NCBI RefSeq assembly: GCF_000685075.1
Contig: NZ_BAYD01000077.1
Span: forward strand, 1 to 48,092
Source: Paraburkholderia oxyphila NBRC 105797
GTDB taxonomy: Bacteria > Pseudomonadota > Gammaproteobacteria > Burkholderiales > Burkholderiaceae
DNA: 48,092 nt
Reading direction: 5' to 3'
A program made the translations under genes and the position numbers. Positions within the stretch are counted from its first letter, which is position 1. Each line of letters opens with the position of its first letter. This document shows positions 34,243 to 42,162 of the stretch, in pieces. The notes beneath the pieces were generated by a model. That model had not been told where the DNA came from. It saw only the letters and a program-made list of their open reading frames with translations, and searched no databases.

Positions 34243-35703
34243 TCAGCCATGCGCGGCCTTGCGTTCATGCGCGCGAGCACGGCCGGCATCCGGGCCGAGC
34301 ATGCGCATGAGCGCCGCGACATTGCCGAGGTCATCCAGATGGAAGACCGTGTCGATTACGTCGTCGATGCGCGCAGCGGACAGCACGTCTTCGGTGTTGC
34401 GGCGGAATTTGGCGGCGAGTTCGTCGTTGGTCATGAAGCTCGACGCCTCCGGCGACGGACTGCCCTTCGGGTAGCGACGCTCGCCAACGAAAGTCTTGCC
34501 GCGCGCCTGGACCTCGATCTTCGCGGGGCGGCTGGCGGCATGACCACTCAGCAGTTCGACATAATTCGGATGCACCTCGTGCGTGACCTTGCCCATCAGG
34601 TTCATCACCGACTCGCCGAAGACGAGGTCGGGGTCCTGCCACCCCTTGCCGGGCGGCACGCGGTGCGCGCCGAGTGCGAGCCCGTGCGCAATGCTGAACT
34701 GCGCGTCGTGAACGTGCGCGATTTCGCGGTTGAGCCAGACGGGCTGTTCCACGAAGCCCTCGACCCAGGCCTTGATGCCGTCGATCTCCGCGGGCGCGAT
34801 ATCGTGTGCTTCGACGATCTCCGTGAGGCTGTCGAGCAGCGCATGAAGGATGCGGCAGTGCGGATAGGGCTTGTAGGCCTGCTCGGTGGGAAAGAGCCAG
34901 TCGCTGCCGAGACCCGCCGTGATGCGTTCGGGCTCCCAGCGGCGCGTGCCGATGAAGCGCGGGAACCCATACTCGCGGTCGTCGAGAATCTGCACGTCGC
35001 CGCGATGGCCGAATTCGGCCATATGGGCGGCCGTCATGGCTGCCTGGGTGAGCGCGCCGGCCAGCAGGTACTTGATCGTCGAACTGGGCGCATGCTGGAA
35101 CCACGCCACCTGAGAATTCACGGGCGAGATGCTGCCGGCAATGCCAAGCGCGTTGCCGAGCACGGCGGACGGCAGCGCCTTGAGCTTGACGATGGCGGCC
35201 GTCGCGCCGAACACGGTGCTGCTGTAGCCGTAGACGGGCGGCGGCGAGACCTTGCCGTCCCGCGTGTCGCGCAGATAGTCCATGGCCTTGCCCAGGCGAT
35301 ACGACATTTCGTGCGAGAGCGCGATCGCTTCGATGAGCGCCGTGCCAGGCGCGCCGCGCGCTTCCGCGACGGCCAGTGCTCCGGGCAGCACGTAGGGCGC
35401 GACGTGGCCGGGTGGCACGACTGCGTCCATGTCGAGCGCGTTGATCAACTCCCCGTTAGCGAACGCCGTGCCGAAAATCGAGGCTTTCTCGCCCGTGCCC
35501 ATGATGGTCGCGTCGCCGTTGCCGCCCATCGCACGCGCATAGTCGATGCCGATGCGTCCCTTGGGCTCGCCGGTGGCGGCCACGGCGCAGCCGATCGAAT
35601 CGAGCAGAATCCGTTTGCATTCTTCGACGACGGCGGGAGGCAGTCGATCGACCTGGGTATCGGCGGTGAACTGGGCAAGCTGTTCGACGATTGTGGCGGA
35701 CAT
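34243..35703 (-). CDS. MmgE/PrpD family protein
   Basis: A 486-residue member of the MmgE/PrpD family, which contains 2-methylcitrate dehydratase, cis-aconitate decarboxylase and iminodisuccinate epimerase. Marks: FANGELINALDMDAVVPPGHVAPYVLPGAL, LSHEMSYRLGKAM, WLFPTEQAYKPYPHCRILH. The helical domain and the lid domain are both complete. First gene of the minus-strand run. A CTAAC-N4-GTTAG operator ends 28 bp upstream of its start, linking it to the TetR regulon. Exact reaction unknown; a dehydratase, isomerase or decarboxylase acting on a branched di- or tricarboxylate is plausible. Confidence 0.88.
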   Translation of the reverse strand: MSATIVEQLAQFTADTQVDRLPPAVVEECKRILLDSIGCAVAATGEPKGRIGIDYARAMGGNGDATIMGTGEKASIFGTAFANGELINALDMDAVVPPGHVAPYVLPGALAVAEARGAPGTALIEAIALSHEMSYRLGKAMDYLRDTRDGKVSPPPVYGYSSTVFGATAAIVKLKALPSAVLGNALGIAGSISPVNSQVAWFQHAPSSTIKYLLAGALTQAAMTAAHMAEFGHRGDVQILDDREYGFPRFIGTRRWEPERITAGLGSDWLFPTEQAYKPYPHCRILHALLDSLTEIVEAHDIAPAEIDGIKAWVEGFVEQPVWLNREIAHVHDAQFSIAHGLALGAHRVPPGKGWQDPDLVFGESVMNLMGKVTHEVHPNYVELLSGHAASRPAKIEVQARGKTFVGERRYPKGSPSPEASSFMTNDELAAKFRRNTEDVLSAARIDDVIDTVFHLDDLGNVAALMRMLGPDAGRARAHERKAAHG

Positions 35704-35730
35704 GGCGGGGTCCTGAGAGGGTATTTTGAA

Positions 35731-35744
35731 CTAACGAATGTTAG
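35731..35744. promoter_or_regulatory. TetR-type operator, MmgE/PrpD promoter
   Basis: CTAAC-GAAT-GTTAG; flanking bases extend the symmetry to AACTAAC...GTTAGTT. First of five sites of consensus CTA(A/C)C-N4-G(T/G)TAG. Confidence 0.65.
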
Positions 35745-35771
35745 TTTTAGGAAAAGCACGGCGGATCGCCA

Positions 35772-35793
35772 TGCGTATTAGTCCCTATACGCA
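35772..35793. promoter_or_regulatory. Second dyad in the MmgE/SnoaL divergent region
   Basis: TGCGTAT-TAGTCCCT-ATACGCA, perfect 7-bp arms around 8 bp, halfway between the two CTAAC sites. No other copy seen in the window; a separate regulator or promoter-core element. Confidence 0.4.
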
Positions 35794-35840
35794 GTGAGAT
35801 TTCGGATGTCGCGCTTCACGGGGCGTATTTGTATCGAGGG

Positions 35841-35854
35841 CTAACGGCTGTTAG
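35841..35854. promoter_or_regulatory. TetR-type operator, SnoaL promoter
   Basis: CTAAC-GGCT-GTTAG, 77 bp before the SnoaL-like start codon. Confidence 0.65.
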
Positions 35855-35931
35855 GATGGGGCGAGATGTGTGTCCAACCGCCGTGGGCGATACCGGCGGT
35901 CTTGTCCTGACCGATGATGAGGAGAGATCTG

Positions 35932-36345
35932 ATGAACCGAACCACCGATGCAGCCGGTGCTGCACTCGCACGGGTCCAGGCCGCATGGAACGCGGCCGCA
36001 CACCGCTGGGATGCGGACAGATTGACCGCAGTGTACACAGACGACGCGCTGTTTTTCGGCGGACGGCCAGGGCACTCGGTTGGCGCGGGCGCGATTCGCG
36101 ATTATTTTGCGTCGTACGAAGGCGTGATCGAATCGGCCACGCTGGAGCTGGTGGAGCAGTACTTCACCCATCTCGCGGACGACTGCTTTCTCGCACAAGG
36201 GTATGGCGAATTCTCGTTCGTCTTGAGTGGCGGCCGGCCGTCCCGTTCGCGTCTGCGCACGACACTCGTCGTCGCGCTGCAGCAGGGCGAATGGAAGATC
36301 CGTCAGCACCATTTCTCAACCACGCCTGAGTCGCCGCCCATCTGA
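35932..36345 (+). CDS. SnoaL/NTF2-like protein
   Basis: A 137-residue single-domain protein of the NTF2-like alpha+beta cone fold: LARVQAAWNAAAHRWDADRLTAVYTDDALFFGG opening helix-strand unit, AGAIRDYFASYEG, and a C-terminal sheet ending WKIRQHHFS. Related proteins are small isomerases, hydratases or non-enzymatic binding proteins. GAGGAGA six bases before ATG 35932. Divergent from MmgE/PrpD and preceded by its own CTAAC operator, so it probably acts in the same pathway. Confidence 0.8.
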   Translation: MNRTTDAAGAALARVQAAWNAAAHRWDADRLTAVYTDDALFFGGRPGHSVGAGAIRDYFASYEGVIESATLELVEQYFTHLADDCFLAQGYGEFSFVLSGGRPSRSRLRTTLVVALQQGEWKIRQHHFSTTPESPPI

Positions 36346-36436
36346 GCGCTTCGCCCAAGAGCGCGGGCGGCCTGACGACGATTGCCGCGCGTACGCAGCG
36401 AACATGGGCGCAGTGTCAACGCCCGCCGGCAAGCCG

Positions 36437-36450
36437 TTCCGTACAGTGAC
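36437..36450. promoter_or_regulatory. Half-conserved GTACGGAA element before the TetR gene
   Basis: TTCCGTACAGTGAC; the minus strand ends in GTACGGAA and the 10-mer GTACGGAACG is complete (36435-36444). Second arm degenerate. About 120 bp upstream of the TetR start. Confidence 0.3.
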
Positions 36451-36565
36451 AGGGCGGCTGTTCCGGGTCGAAAAAATACGGTAACCTTGCAATTGGACAT
36501 CGAATTGTGCAACGCACACCCACGCGGCGACGAAGAACAGGACAGCGCAAAGCTGATAGAGAGAC

Positions 36566-37216
36566 GTGCGAAAGCGAAATGTAAATCCCAGCGCGGATAC
36601 CCGAGAGACTCTGCTGCGGCTTGCCGCGCGCTCGTTTGCAACGCAGGGGTATACGGCCACGACGATGCGCTTGATCGCGGAGCAGGCCGGCATCGAGGCC
36701 GCGAGCATCTACTATCACTTTGCTTCGAAGGAAGAGCTGGTTGACGTGGTGATGGAGCACGGCGCGGACAGCATCGTGCAGCACATCAACGAGCATTTCG
36801 ACGCGCTGCCGCCCAACGCGAATGCCGAGGACCGCTTCCGGGCCGCCTTGGTCGGACAGATGAGCGCGCTGATCAAGTTCGGCGACTACGCGCTTGCTCA
36901 CAGCCGCCTTCTGACGCAGTTGCCCGACAAGGTGCGCGAGCGCCAGGTCAAGCGCCGCGAGCGGCATCAACGGCTGTGGACGACCGTCTTCGACGACCTG
37001 CGCAAGGAAGGGTATCTACGCGAGGACATCGATATCGCGCTGAGCCGCGTCTTCGTGCTCGGCTTCATCAATTCGGTCCAGACCTGGTTCGATCCGAAGA
37101 AGGGCTCGCTCGAGAAGATCGCGGACCAGTTCATCACAATGTTCTTCGAAGGCGCTGCGCCGGCAACCAAGCCGCGGCGCAGCGGCCGCAAGAAGGAACT
37201 GGCCGCGTCGTCCTGA
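36566..37216 (+). CDS. TetR family regulator
   Basis: A 216-residue repressor: N-terminal helix-turn-helix (ETLLRLAARSFATQGYTATTMRLIAEQAG, then the recognition helix IEAASIYYHFASKEELVDVV, residues 14-64) and a helical ligand domain. GTG 36566 start with a weak GAGAGAC site. It is the only TetR protein in the window and lies among the five CTAAC-N4-GTTAG sites, whose length and symmetry suit a TetR dimer. No such site lies before its own gene, so autoregulation is not evident. Acyl-CoA ligands are common for TetR proteins of this gene context. Confidence 0.88.
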   Translation: MRKRNVNPSADTRETLLRLAARSFATQGYTATTMRLIAEQAGIEAASIYYHFASKEELVDVVMEHGADSIVQHINEHFDALPPNANAEDRFRAALVGQMSALIKFGDYALAHSRLLTQLPDKVRERQVKRRERHQRLWTTVFDDLRKEGYLREDIDIALSRVFVLGFINSVQTWFDPKKGSLEKIADQFITMFFEGAAPATKPRRSGRKKELAASS

Positions 37217-37228
37217 CCCGGCCGCATT

Positions 37229-37258
37229 GCGCGTCGCCCGGATTCTCGGGCGACGCGC
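37229..37258 (+). terminator. Strong hairpin after the TetR gene
   Basis: 12-bp perfect stem GCGCGTCGCCCG / CGGGCGACGCGC with a 6-nt loop GATTCT, starting 13 bp after the TetR stop. No U-tract follows, so termination may be Rho-assisted. Confidence 0.55.
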
Positions 37259-37394
37259 GCCATCCCACCTTGTTCATCTTCGTGCAACGGTGACCCGTCG
37301 CGGGCGCCGCGTTCTCTCACGTCGAACGCTTCTCGCGTTCAATTCCGCTTCCTCCGAACCCCGCCCCGTTTTGCCGCTGGCGTGACAGGTTGAC

Positions 37395-37420
37395 CTCCAT
37401 TCGGGTTAGACCGGATGGAG
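37395..37420. promoter_or_regulatory. Inverted repeat in the Rieske operon promoter
   Basis: CTCCATTCGG-GTTAGA-CCGGATGGAG, 10-bp arms with one mismatch. It begins inside a TTGACC box at 37390-37395 and ends 22 bp before the TetR-type operator. Confidence 0.4.
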
Positions 37421-37442
37421 ATAATGCACCTTGTAAACCAAT

Positions 37443-37456
37443 CTACCGTTCGTTAG
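37443..37456. promoter_or_regulatory. TetR-type operator, Rieske operon
   Basis: CTACC-GTTC-GTTAG, 197 bp upstream of the first gene of the oxygenase operon. One arm carries the A to C change also seen at 42100. Confidence 0.6.
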
Positions 37457-37653
37457 ATAAGCGGCCGTGCAATCGCAACGGCGAGCGTTCGCGTTGGTGA
37501 CGAGCAGTGTGAGCAAGGAGACGCAACAGCAAGACGGGACGCACGCAATGCGTCGATTAAGCGGTGGCCGGAAGCACGCGGGCGAGACCGAGACGGTTTA
37601 TCGTCGCGTCGCGCGTGCGCCGGCCGCCCAGATTCTTCATCTGGAGGAGCACG

Positions 37654-38016
37654 ATGATCCACGACGTTTCAACCGGTTCAGGCCGCCTGCCCGCAGGCTT
37701 CGAAGCACTCGAACCCTTTCTCGATCACTGGAGCACGGCAACGTCCCATGAGCGGTGGATTCGCCGCGCCGGCACGCCCTATCCGGAGATCGTCCAGTTC
37801 TACGAAGCAATGTTGCCGCGCGCCGAAGAGGCGACGGTTTATCTGGAGCAGTTCCCGCTCGACGACATGCCGGAGCCGGCGCAGAACCTGTTCAAGTTGC
37901 TGCTCGCGATGTGCCACACATCGATTGCCGTGGAAATGCACCAGGCGCCGACGATTCGTCATGCGCCGCCGCAGCACGCGCTGAAGATCGAAGCTGGCTT
38001 CCAGCCGCACGGCTGA
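37654..38016 (+). CDS. Small conserved protein preceding the Rieske oxygenase
   Basis: A 120-residue soluble helical protein starting MIHDVSTGSGRLPAGFEAL with GGAGGAG before ATG 37654. Middle section AEEATVYLEQFPLDDMPEPAQNLFKLLLAMCH looks like a conserved helix-turn-helix bundle. I do not recognise a catalytic motif. It is 52 bp upstream of the oxygenase and almost certainly co-transcribed, so it may assist assembly or act as a small accessory subunit; that is inference. Confidence 0.7.
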   Translation: MIHDVSTGSGRLPAGFEALEPFLDHWSTATSHERWIRRAGTPYPEIVQFYEAMLPRAEEATVYLEQFPLDDMPEPAQNLFKLLLAMCHTSIAVEMHQAPTIRHAPPQHALKIEAGFQPHG

Positions 38017-38068
38017 GCCGCAGGCCACGAACGCTTCCGTTTCCCATTCACGATGTGCCGGAGTTCAC

Positions 38069-39313
38069 ATGAATCATCCGTCCGAAATCCAGCTGAGCCT
38101 GACCGAATCCGCGGGCCTGAACACCGAAGCCATGCCCGTTTCGCTCTATACCGATCCCGCACAATATGAAATCGAGCGCGAGCGCGTCTTCCGCCGCGCC
38201 TGGTTGAAGGTTGGCCGCGTCGAACAGATTCCGAATCGCGGCGACTTCTTCGTCAAAGATATCGCGGTATTGAAGGCATCCGTCATCATTGCGCATTCGG
38301 AGGACGGCAAGATCCGCGCCTTCCACAACGTCTGTGCGCACCGCGCGAACATCGTCGAGCACCGTTCGCGCGGTAACGCCAGGCGCTTCGTCTGCCGCTA
38401 CCACAGCTGGGGCTACAACAATGCCGGTGAGCTCGCGCACGTGCCTGACGAACCCGGATTCTTCCATCTGAACAAGAAGAAGTGCGGACTGACGCCGGTC
38501 TCACTCGATATCTGGGAAGGCTGGATCTTCATCAATATGGCGCCGGAGCCGGAAGTCAGCCTGAAGGCGTTTCTCGGGCCGATCGGCGATGCGCTGGCGG
38601 GCATCGAGTATCCGAGCCCCGAGCATGCGCTCGTGCTGCGTGGCGAGTTCAGGGCGAACTGGAAAGTCGTCGCCGAAAATTTCAGCGAGGCGTATCACAT
38701 CTCCTCGATCCATCCGAAGACGCTGGGGCCGATCTACGCCGGCCCGCTCAATCCGTTCAGCCGGCCGATCAGCGCGAACGTCCACGGCGCGCATCGCACG
38801 ATGTCGACGTGGCTCAATCCGGCGGCCGCGCCGTTCGCCAACGCGAAATTTGCCCAGTGGCTGTTCACCGCCGATCACTCGGTCACCGGCACGCGCAAAG
38901 AAGGCCAGACCAATCCGCTCATCGAGCACGAGGCGATCAACCCGAAAAAAAGCGAACTCTGGGCCAGCGACGTCAACTGGTTCTTCCCGAACTGGCATAT
39001 GCAGATCTCGGCGAACCAGTTCTGGACCCACGAGTTCTGGCCGACATCGGCGAGCTCCACGATCTGGGAGGCGCGCTTCTACTACAAGAAGGCGGAGACG
39101 GTGCGCGAGCGCCTGCAGCGTGAGCACTTCACGTCGCACATCACCGACACGATGCTCGAGGATCTCGGCAACATCGAAAGCATGCAGCGCGGGATGGAAT
39201 CGGGCGCGAAATCGTTCGTTCAGTTCAACGAGAGCGAAATCCTGTGCCGTCACGGGCTGGAGCAGGTCGTCAAGTGGAGCGCGGCGACGACGGTGAAGGA
39301 CGCATTGGGCTAA
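38069..39313 (+). CDS. Rieske non-heme iron oxygenase, alpha subunit
   Basis: A 414-residue terminal oxygenase. Rieske centre: CAHRANIVEH (Cys-x-His) and CRYHSWGY (Cys-x2-His) at about residues 91-114. Catalytic domain iron ligands NFSEAYHISSIHP (two His, about 208-220) and an Asp near the C-terminus. Such enzymes insert one or two oxygen atoms into aromatic rings, or demethylate or hydroxylate quaternary amines and other substrates. The reductase follows at 39424; no beta subunit is present, so an alpha-only trimer. Substrate not determinable. Confidence 0.92.
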   Translation: MNHPSEIQLSLTESAGLNTEAMPVSLYTDPAQYEIERERVFRRAWLKVGRVEQIPNRGDFFVKDIAVLKASVIIAHSEDGKIRAFHNVCAHRANIVEHRSRGNARRFVCRYHSWGYNNAGELAHVPDEPGFFHLNKKKCGLTPVSLDIWEGWIFINMAPEPEVSLKAFLGPIGDALAGIEYPSPEHALVLRGEFRANWKVVAENFSEAYHISSIHPKTLGPIYAGPLNPFSRPISANVHGAHRTMSTWLNPAAAPFANAKFAQWLFTADHSVTGTRKEGQTNPLIEHEAINPKKSELWASDVNWFFPNWHMQISANQFWTHEFWPTSASSTIWEARFYYKKAETVRERLQREHFTSHITDTMLEDLGNIESMQRGMESGAKSFVQFNESEILCRHGLEQVVKWSAATTVKDALG

Positions 39314-39423
39314 AGCCACCGGCGCGCGGCCTGGCCGATTGGCGACGCCGCGCATCGGGTGGGGGGACGGATCGATCGGGAGCGCAATCAGGAGCACATT
39401 GCGCTCGCGATGTGGGAGGAACG

Positions 39424-40395
39424 ATGACGAGTGTGGAAGGTGCGCTGAAGGTCCGCGTAGCGGCGAAGCACGACGAGGCCGTGGACATTTGCAGTTTCGA
39501 ACTGGTTCGGGCGGATGGCGGGCCGCTGCCGGCTTTCTCGGCGGGCTCGCATATCGACGTTGCGGTGCCGGGCGGGTTGACGCGCCAGTATTCGCTGTGC
39601 AATGCGCCGGATGAAAGTCATCGCTATCAGATTGCGGTGTTACGCGATCCGAAGTCGCGCGGCGGTTCGGCCGGAATGCACGATCGAGTGCGGATTGGAG
39701 ACGAACTGACGATCAGCTATCCGAAGAATCATTTTGCGCTCGCGCATGATGCGCGGCATCACCTTTTGCTGGCGGGCGGCATCGGCGTGACGCCGATCCT
39801 CTGCATGGCGGAACGGCTGGCGGCCATCGGCGCGTCGTTCGACATGCACTACTGCACGCGTTCGCGCGCACGCACCGCGTTCGTGGATCGCATCGCCCTT
39901 GCGCGGTATGCGCCGCGCGTGCAGTGCCATTTCGACGACGGCGCACACAGCCAGAAACTCCACCTCGCGGCCCTGCTGGCACGGCCGGAGCCGGGCACGC
40001 ATCTCTACGTGTGCGGGCCGAAGGGATTCATGGACGCCGTGCTGAATACCGCACGCGAGGCCAGCTGGGCGGACGCGCAACTGCACTACGAGTTCTTCGC
40101 GGCCGAGGCGCGCGAGACGGCCGGCGACGAGCGCTTCGAAGTAGAGATCGCGAGCTCGGGGCAGGTGGTCGTGGTCGGCAAGGGCAAGTCTGTCGTGGCG
40201 GCGCTGGCAGCGGCCGGCATCCGGATCGAGACGTCGTGCGAACAAGGCGTATGCGGCACGTGCCTAACGCGCGTGCTGACGGGCGAGCCCGAGCATTTCG
40301 ACGCCTACCTCACGCCCGATGAACGGGCGGCAAATGACCAGTTCCTGCCGTGCTGCTCGCGCTCGAAGTCGGCGCGGCTGGTACTCGATCTATAG
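39424..40395 (+). CDS. PDR/VanB-type oxygenase reductase
   Basis: A 323-residue electron-transfer protein passing electrons from NAD(P)H to the Rieske oxygenase. Order: flavin domain (RQYSLCNAPDE, residues about 58-68), nucleotide domain (LLAGGIGVTPILCM, YVCGPKGFMDAV), C-terminal plant-type 2Fe-2S ferredoxin (CEQGVCGTCLTRVLTGEPEH...CCS, about 275-315). ATG 39424 with GGGAGGA upstream. It follows the oxygenase by 110 bp. Confidence 0.93.
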   Translation: MTSVEGALKVRVAAKHDEAVDICSFELVRADGGPLPAFSAGSHIDVAVPGGLTRQYSLCNAPDESHRYQIAVLRDPKSRGGSAGMHDRVRIGDELTISYPKNHFALAHDARHHLLLAGGIGVTPILCMAERLAAIGASFDMHYCTRSRARTAFVDRIALARYAPRVQCHFDDGAHSQKLHLAALLARPEPGTHLYVCGPKGFMDAVLNTAREASWADAQLHYEFFAAEARETAGDERFEVEIASSGQVVVVGKGKSVVAALAAAGIRIETSCEQGVCGTCLTRVLTGEPEHFDAYLTPDERAANDQFLPCCSRSKSARLVLDL

Positions 40396-40410
40396 ACGTT
40401 TGGGGCCTCG

Positions 40411-40434
40411 GGCGCGCCGCGAGAGCGGCGCGCC
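40411..40434. terminator. Hairpin between convergent reductase and MFS genes
   Basis: GGCGCGCCGC-GAGA-GCGGCGCGCC, 10-bp perfect stem with GNRA-type loop, between stops at 40395 and 40477. No U-run. Confidence 0.55.
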
Positions 40435-40476
40435 AACCGTATCCAGACCGGCAAGCACGCACGCTCCCCCAAGCGG

Positions 40477-41889
40477 TTATTCAACCATCCGATCCGGATC
40501 GCCTTGCGCCGCCTCTGCCAGCAAGCGCCGGTAGTGAGGCAGCGCGGTAAAGAGCAGCCACGCCGCGAGCGCCGACGCGACCGTGCAGACGATAGCGATC
40601 GAATGCCCGACCATCTTCGGATTGCCGAACACATGATCGGTCATCAGCGCAATGAGCGTCGGCCCTGCGCCGAAGCCGATCAGTTGCGCGGCGAAGGAGT
40701 AAATGGCGCCCACGGTGCCCCGCATGCGACTCGGCGCGACGAGTTGCAGTGCCGCGCTCATGCAGCCCGTGGGCAGGCTGAAGAAAAAGACGGTGCCGGC
40801 CGCTGCGGCCAGCGCGCCCGTCGCGCCCGGTGCGAAGGGGATGCTCGCGCAGCAGAGCAGCATCGGAATCATGGCGATGGCGGCGATGCGCAGCGGTGCG
40901 TCTCGATAGCCGCGTTTCTCGAGCAGACGGGCGAGCCAGGGCCCGGTGAGCGCGCCGGCAATGCCGAAGCCGACCACCAGCACGCCAAAGCGGAATCCGA
41001 CGAGCGCTGCCGGCATCCCGTGCGTGCGAATCAGATAAGTCGGCATCCACGCGGGCATGCCGAGCACGACGATCGCCAGCATGCCTACGCCTAGCAGTAT
41101 CCGCACATAAAAGCCGCGTCGCTGCCAAAGATACGCAGCCGCATCGCCTGTCGTGAATTGCCGGTCGTCCGTGCGCTCGCTGTTCACGCTGCTGCGCATG
41201 GGCTCGCGCACGGTGACCATCACCAGCAGCGCAAAGAGCATCCCGGGCAGACCGATCAGCACGAATGCGAGCTGCCAGGTCTGGAACGGCGCGAGGATCG
41301 GGAACTGCTGATGAAGCGCGCGCGCGAACTCGATCACGAACCCGCCGGCCACGAGCGAGAGCCCGCCGCCGAGCATCGGTCCGAGGATGAAGATACTCAT
41401 CGCGCGCGCCATTTGCCTCGCTGAAAAGCAGTCGGCGATCACTGAGAGCGCAAGGGGAAAGACGCACGCTTCGCTGGCGCCCACGCCGAGACGCGCGATG
41501 AAGAGCCCTTCGAACGTATTGGCCTTGCCGCACAGCGCGGTGAATCCGCACCACAGGCAAATGCAGACCACGAGAAGATTGCGCCGGTTGGTCACGTCGA
41601 CGAGCCGGCCGAACAGCGGCGATGCGACCAGGTACGCTGAAATGAACGCGATGCCCTGGACGAGACTCAGTCGCGTGTCGGAGATGGCGAGCGTTTGCTT
41701 GATGGGCTCGACCAGCAGGTTGAGCAGTTGCCGGTCGATGTAGGCCAGCGAATAGGTGAGCGTCAGCACCGCCAGGATGTACCAGGCCTGCTTGCTGTCA
41801 TGGACCACCCGCGCCGGGGACGGCTGCGATAGCGCGGGTTCATTGCTGCCGGCCCGTTTGGACGGCAGGTCGTTCATGGTGTTGCTCAT
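40477..41889 (-). CDS. MFS transporter
   Basis: A 470-residue inner-membrane carrier with 12 predicted helices and a 40-residue cytosolic N-terminus. YSLAYIDRQLLNLLVEPIKQ in helix 1 and SPLFGRLVDVTNRRNLL in loop 2-3 place it among organic-anion/hexuronate-type porters. ATG 41889 with GGAGGAG; an ATG eight codons earlier is less supported. A CTAAC-type operator lies 47 bp upstream, so it is probably induced together with the CitE operon to bring in the substrate. Confidence 0.9.
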   Translation of the reverse strand: MSNTMNDLPSKRAGSNEPALSQPSPARVVHDSKQAWYILAVLTLTYSLAYIDRQLLNLLVEPIKQTLAISDTRLSLVQGIAFISAYLVASPLFGRLVDVTNRRNLLVVCICLWCGFTALCGKANTFEGLFIARLGVGASEACVFPLALSVIADCFSARQMARAMSIFILGPMLGGGLSLVAGGFVIEFARALHQQFPILAPFQTWQLAFVLIGLPGMLFALLVMVTVREPMRSSVNSERTDDRQFTTGDAAAYLWQRRGFYVRILLGVGMLAIVVLGMPAWMPTYLIRTHGMPAALVGFRFGVLVVGFGIAGALTGPWLARLLEKRGYRDAPLRIAAIAMIPMLLCCASIPFAPGATGALAAAAGTVFFFSLPTGCMSAALQLVAPSRMRGTVGAIYSFAAQLIGFGAGPTLIALMTDHVFGNPKMVGHSIAIVCTVASALAAWLLFTALPHYRRLLAEAAQGDPDRMVE

Positions 41890-41935
41890 GGCTCCTCCAG
41901 TATCTTCGTTCAAATATCATGTGATGTTTAACTAC

Positions 41936-41949
41936 CTAACGTTTGGTAG
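41936..41949. promoter_or_regulatory. TetR-type operator, MFS promoter
   Basis: CTAAC-GTTT-GGTAG, in the divergent region between the MFS and CitE genes. Confidence 0.6.
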
Positions 41950-42099
41950 TGTGGAAGGTGGAAGGACGATGTTCCATGAGTGTTATCCATGAGCCGGACG
42001 GCTTGTCCCACGCATTTCGGGGCCTAACGCAACTTTCGCGCCCGATTCGATGTTGGTGTAAACCCCCAATGACAGCGTGTTCGTCAGCGTCGAAACTAA

Positions 42100-42113
42100 C
42101 TACCAGTTGTTAG
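42100..42113. promoter_or_regulatory. TetR-type operator, CitE promoter
   Basis: CTACC-AGTT-GTTAG, 50 bp upstream of the CitE start codon and overlapping the likely core promoter. Confidence 0.65.
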
Positions 42114-42162
42114 GTAAAACCTGACGGCAAGCAATTGAACCCATCGACAGGCCGAGATAGAC

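Larger units (their letters stand above)
37217..37653. other. Regulatory region between TetR gene and Rieske operon
   Basis: No gene recognised. It holds a strong hairpin (37229), a dyad (37395) and one TetR-type operator (37443). Confidence 0.5.

Noticed and set aside
33904..35781. A 625-codon open frame on the plus strand.
   Set aside because: It lies opposite MmgE/PrpD and SDR, whose protein motifs are clear; the plus-strand translation is Arg/His/Asp-rich with no domain, a GC-driven shadow.
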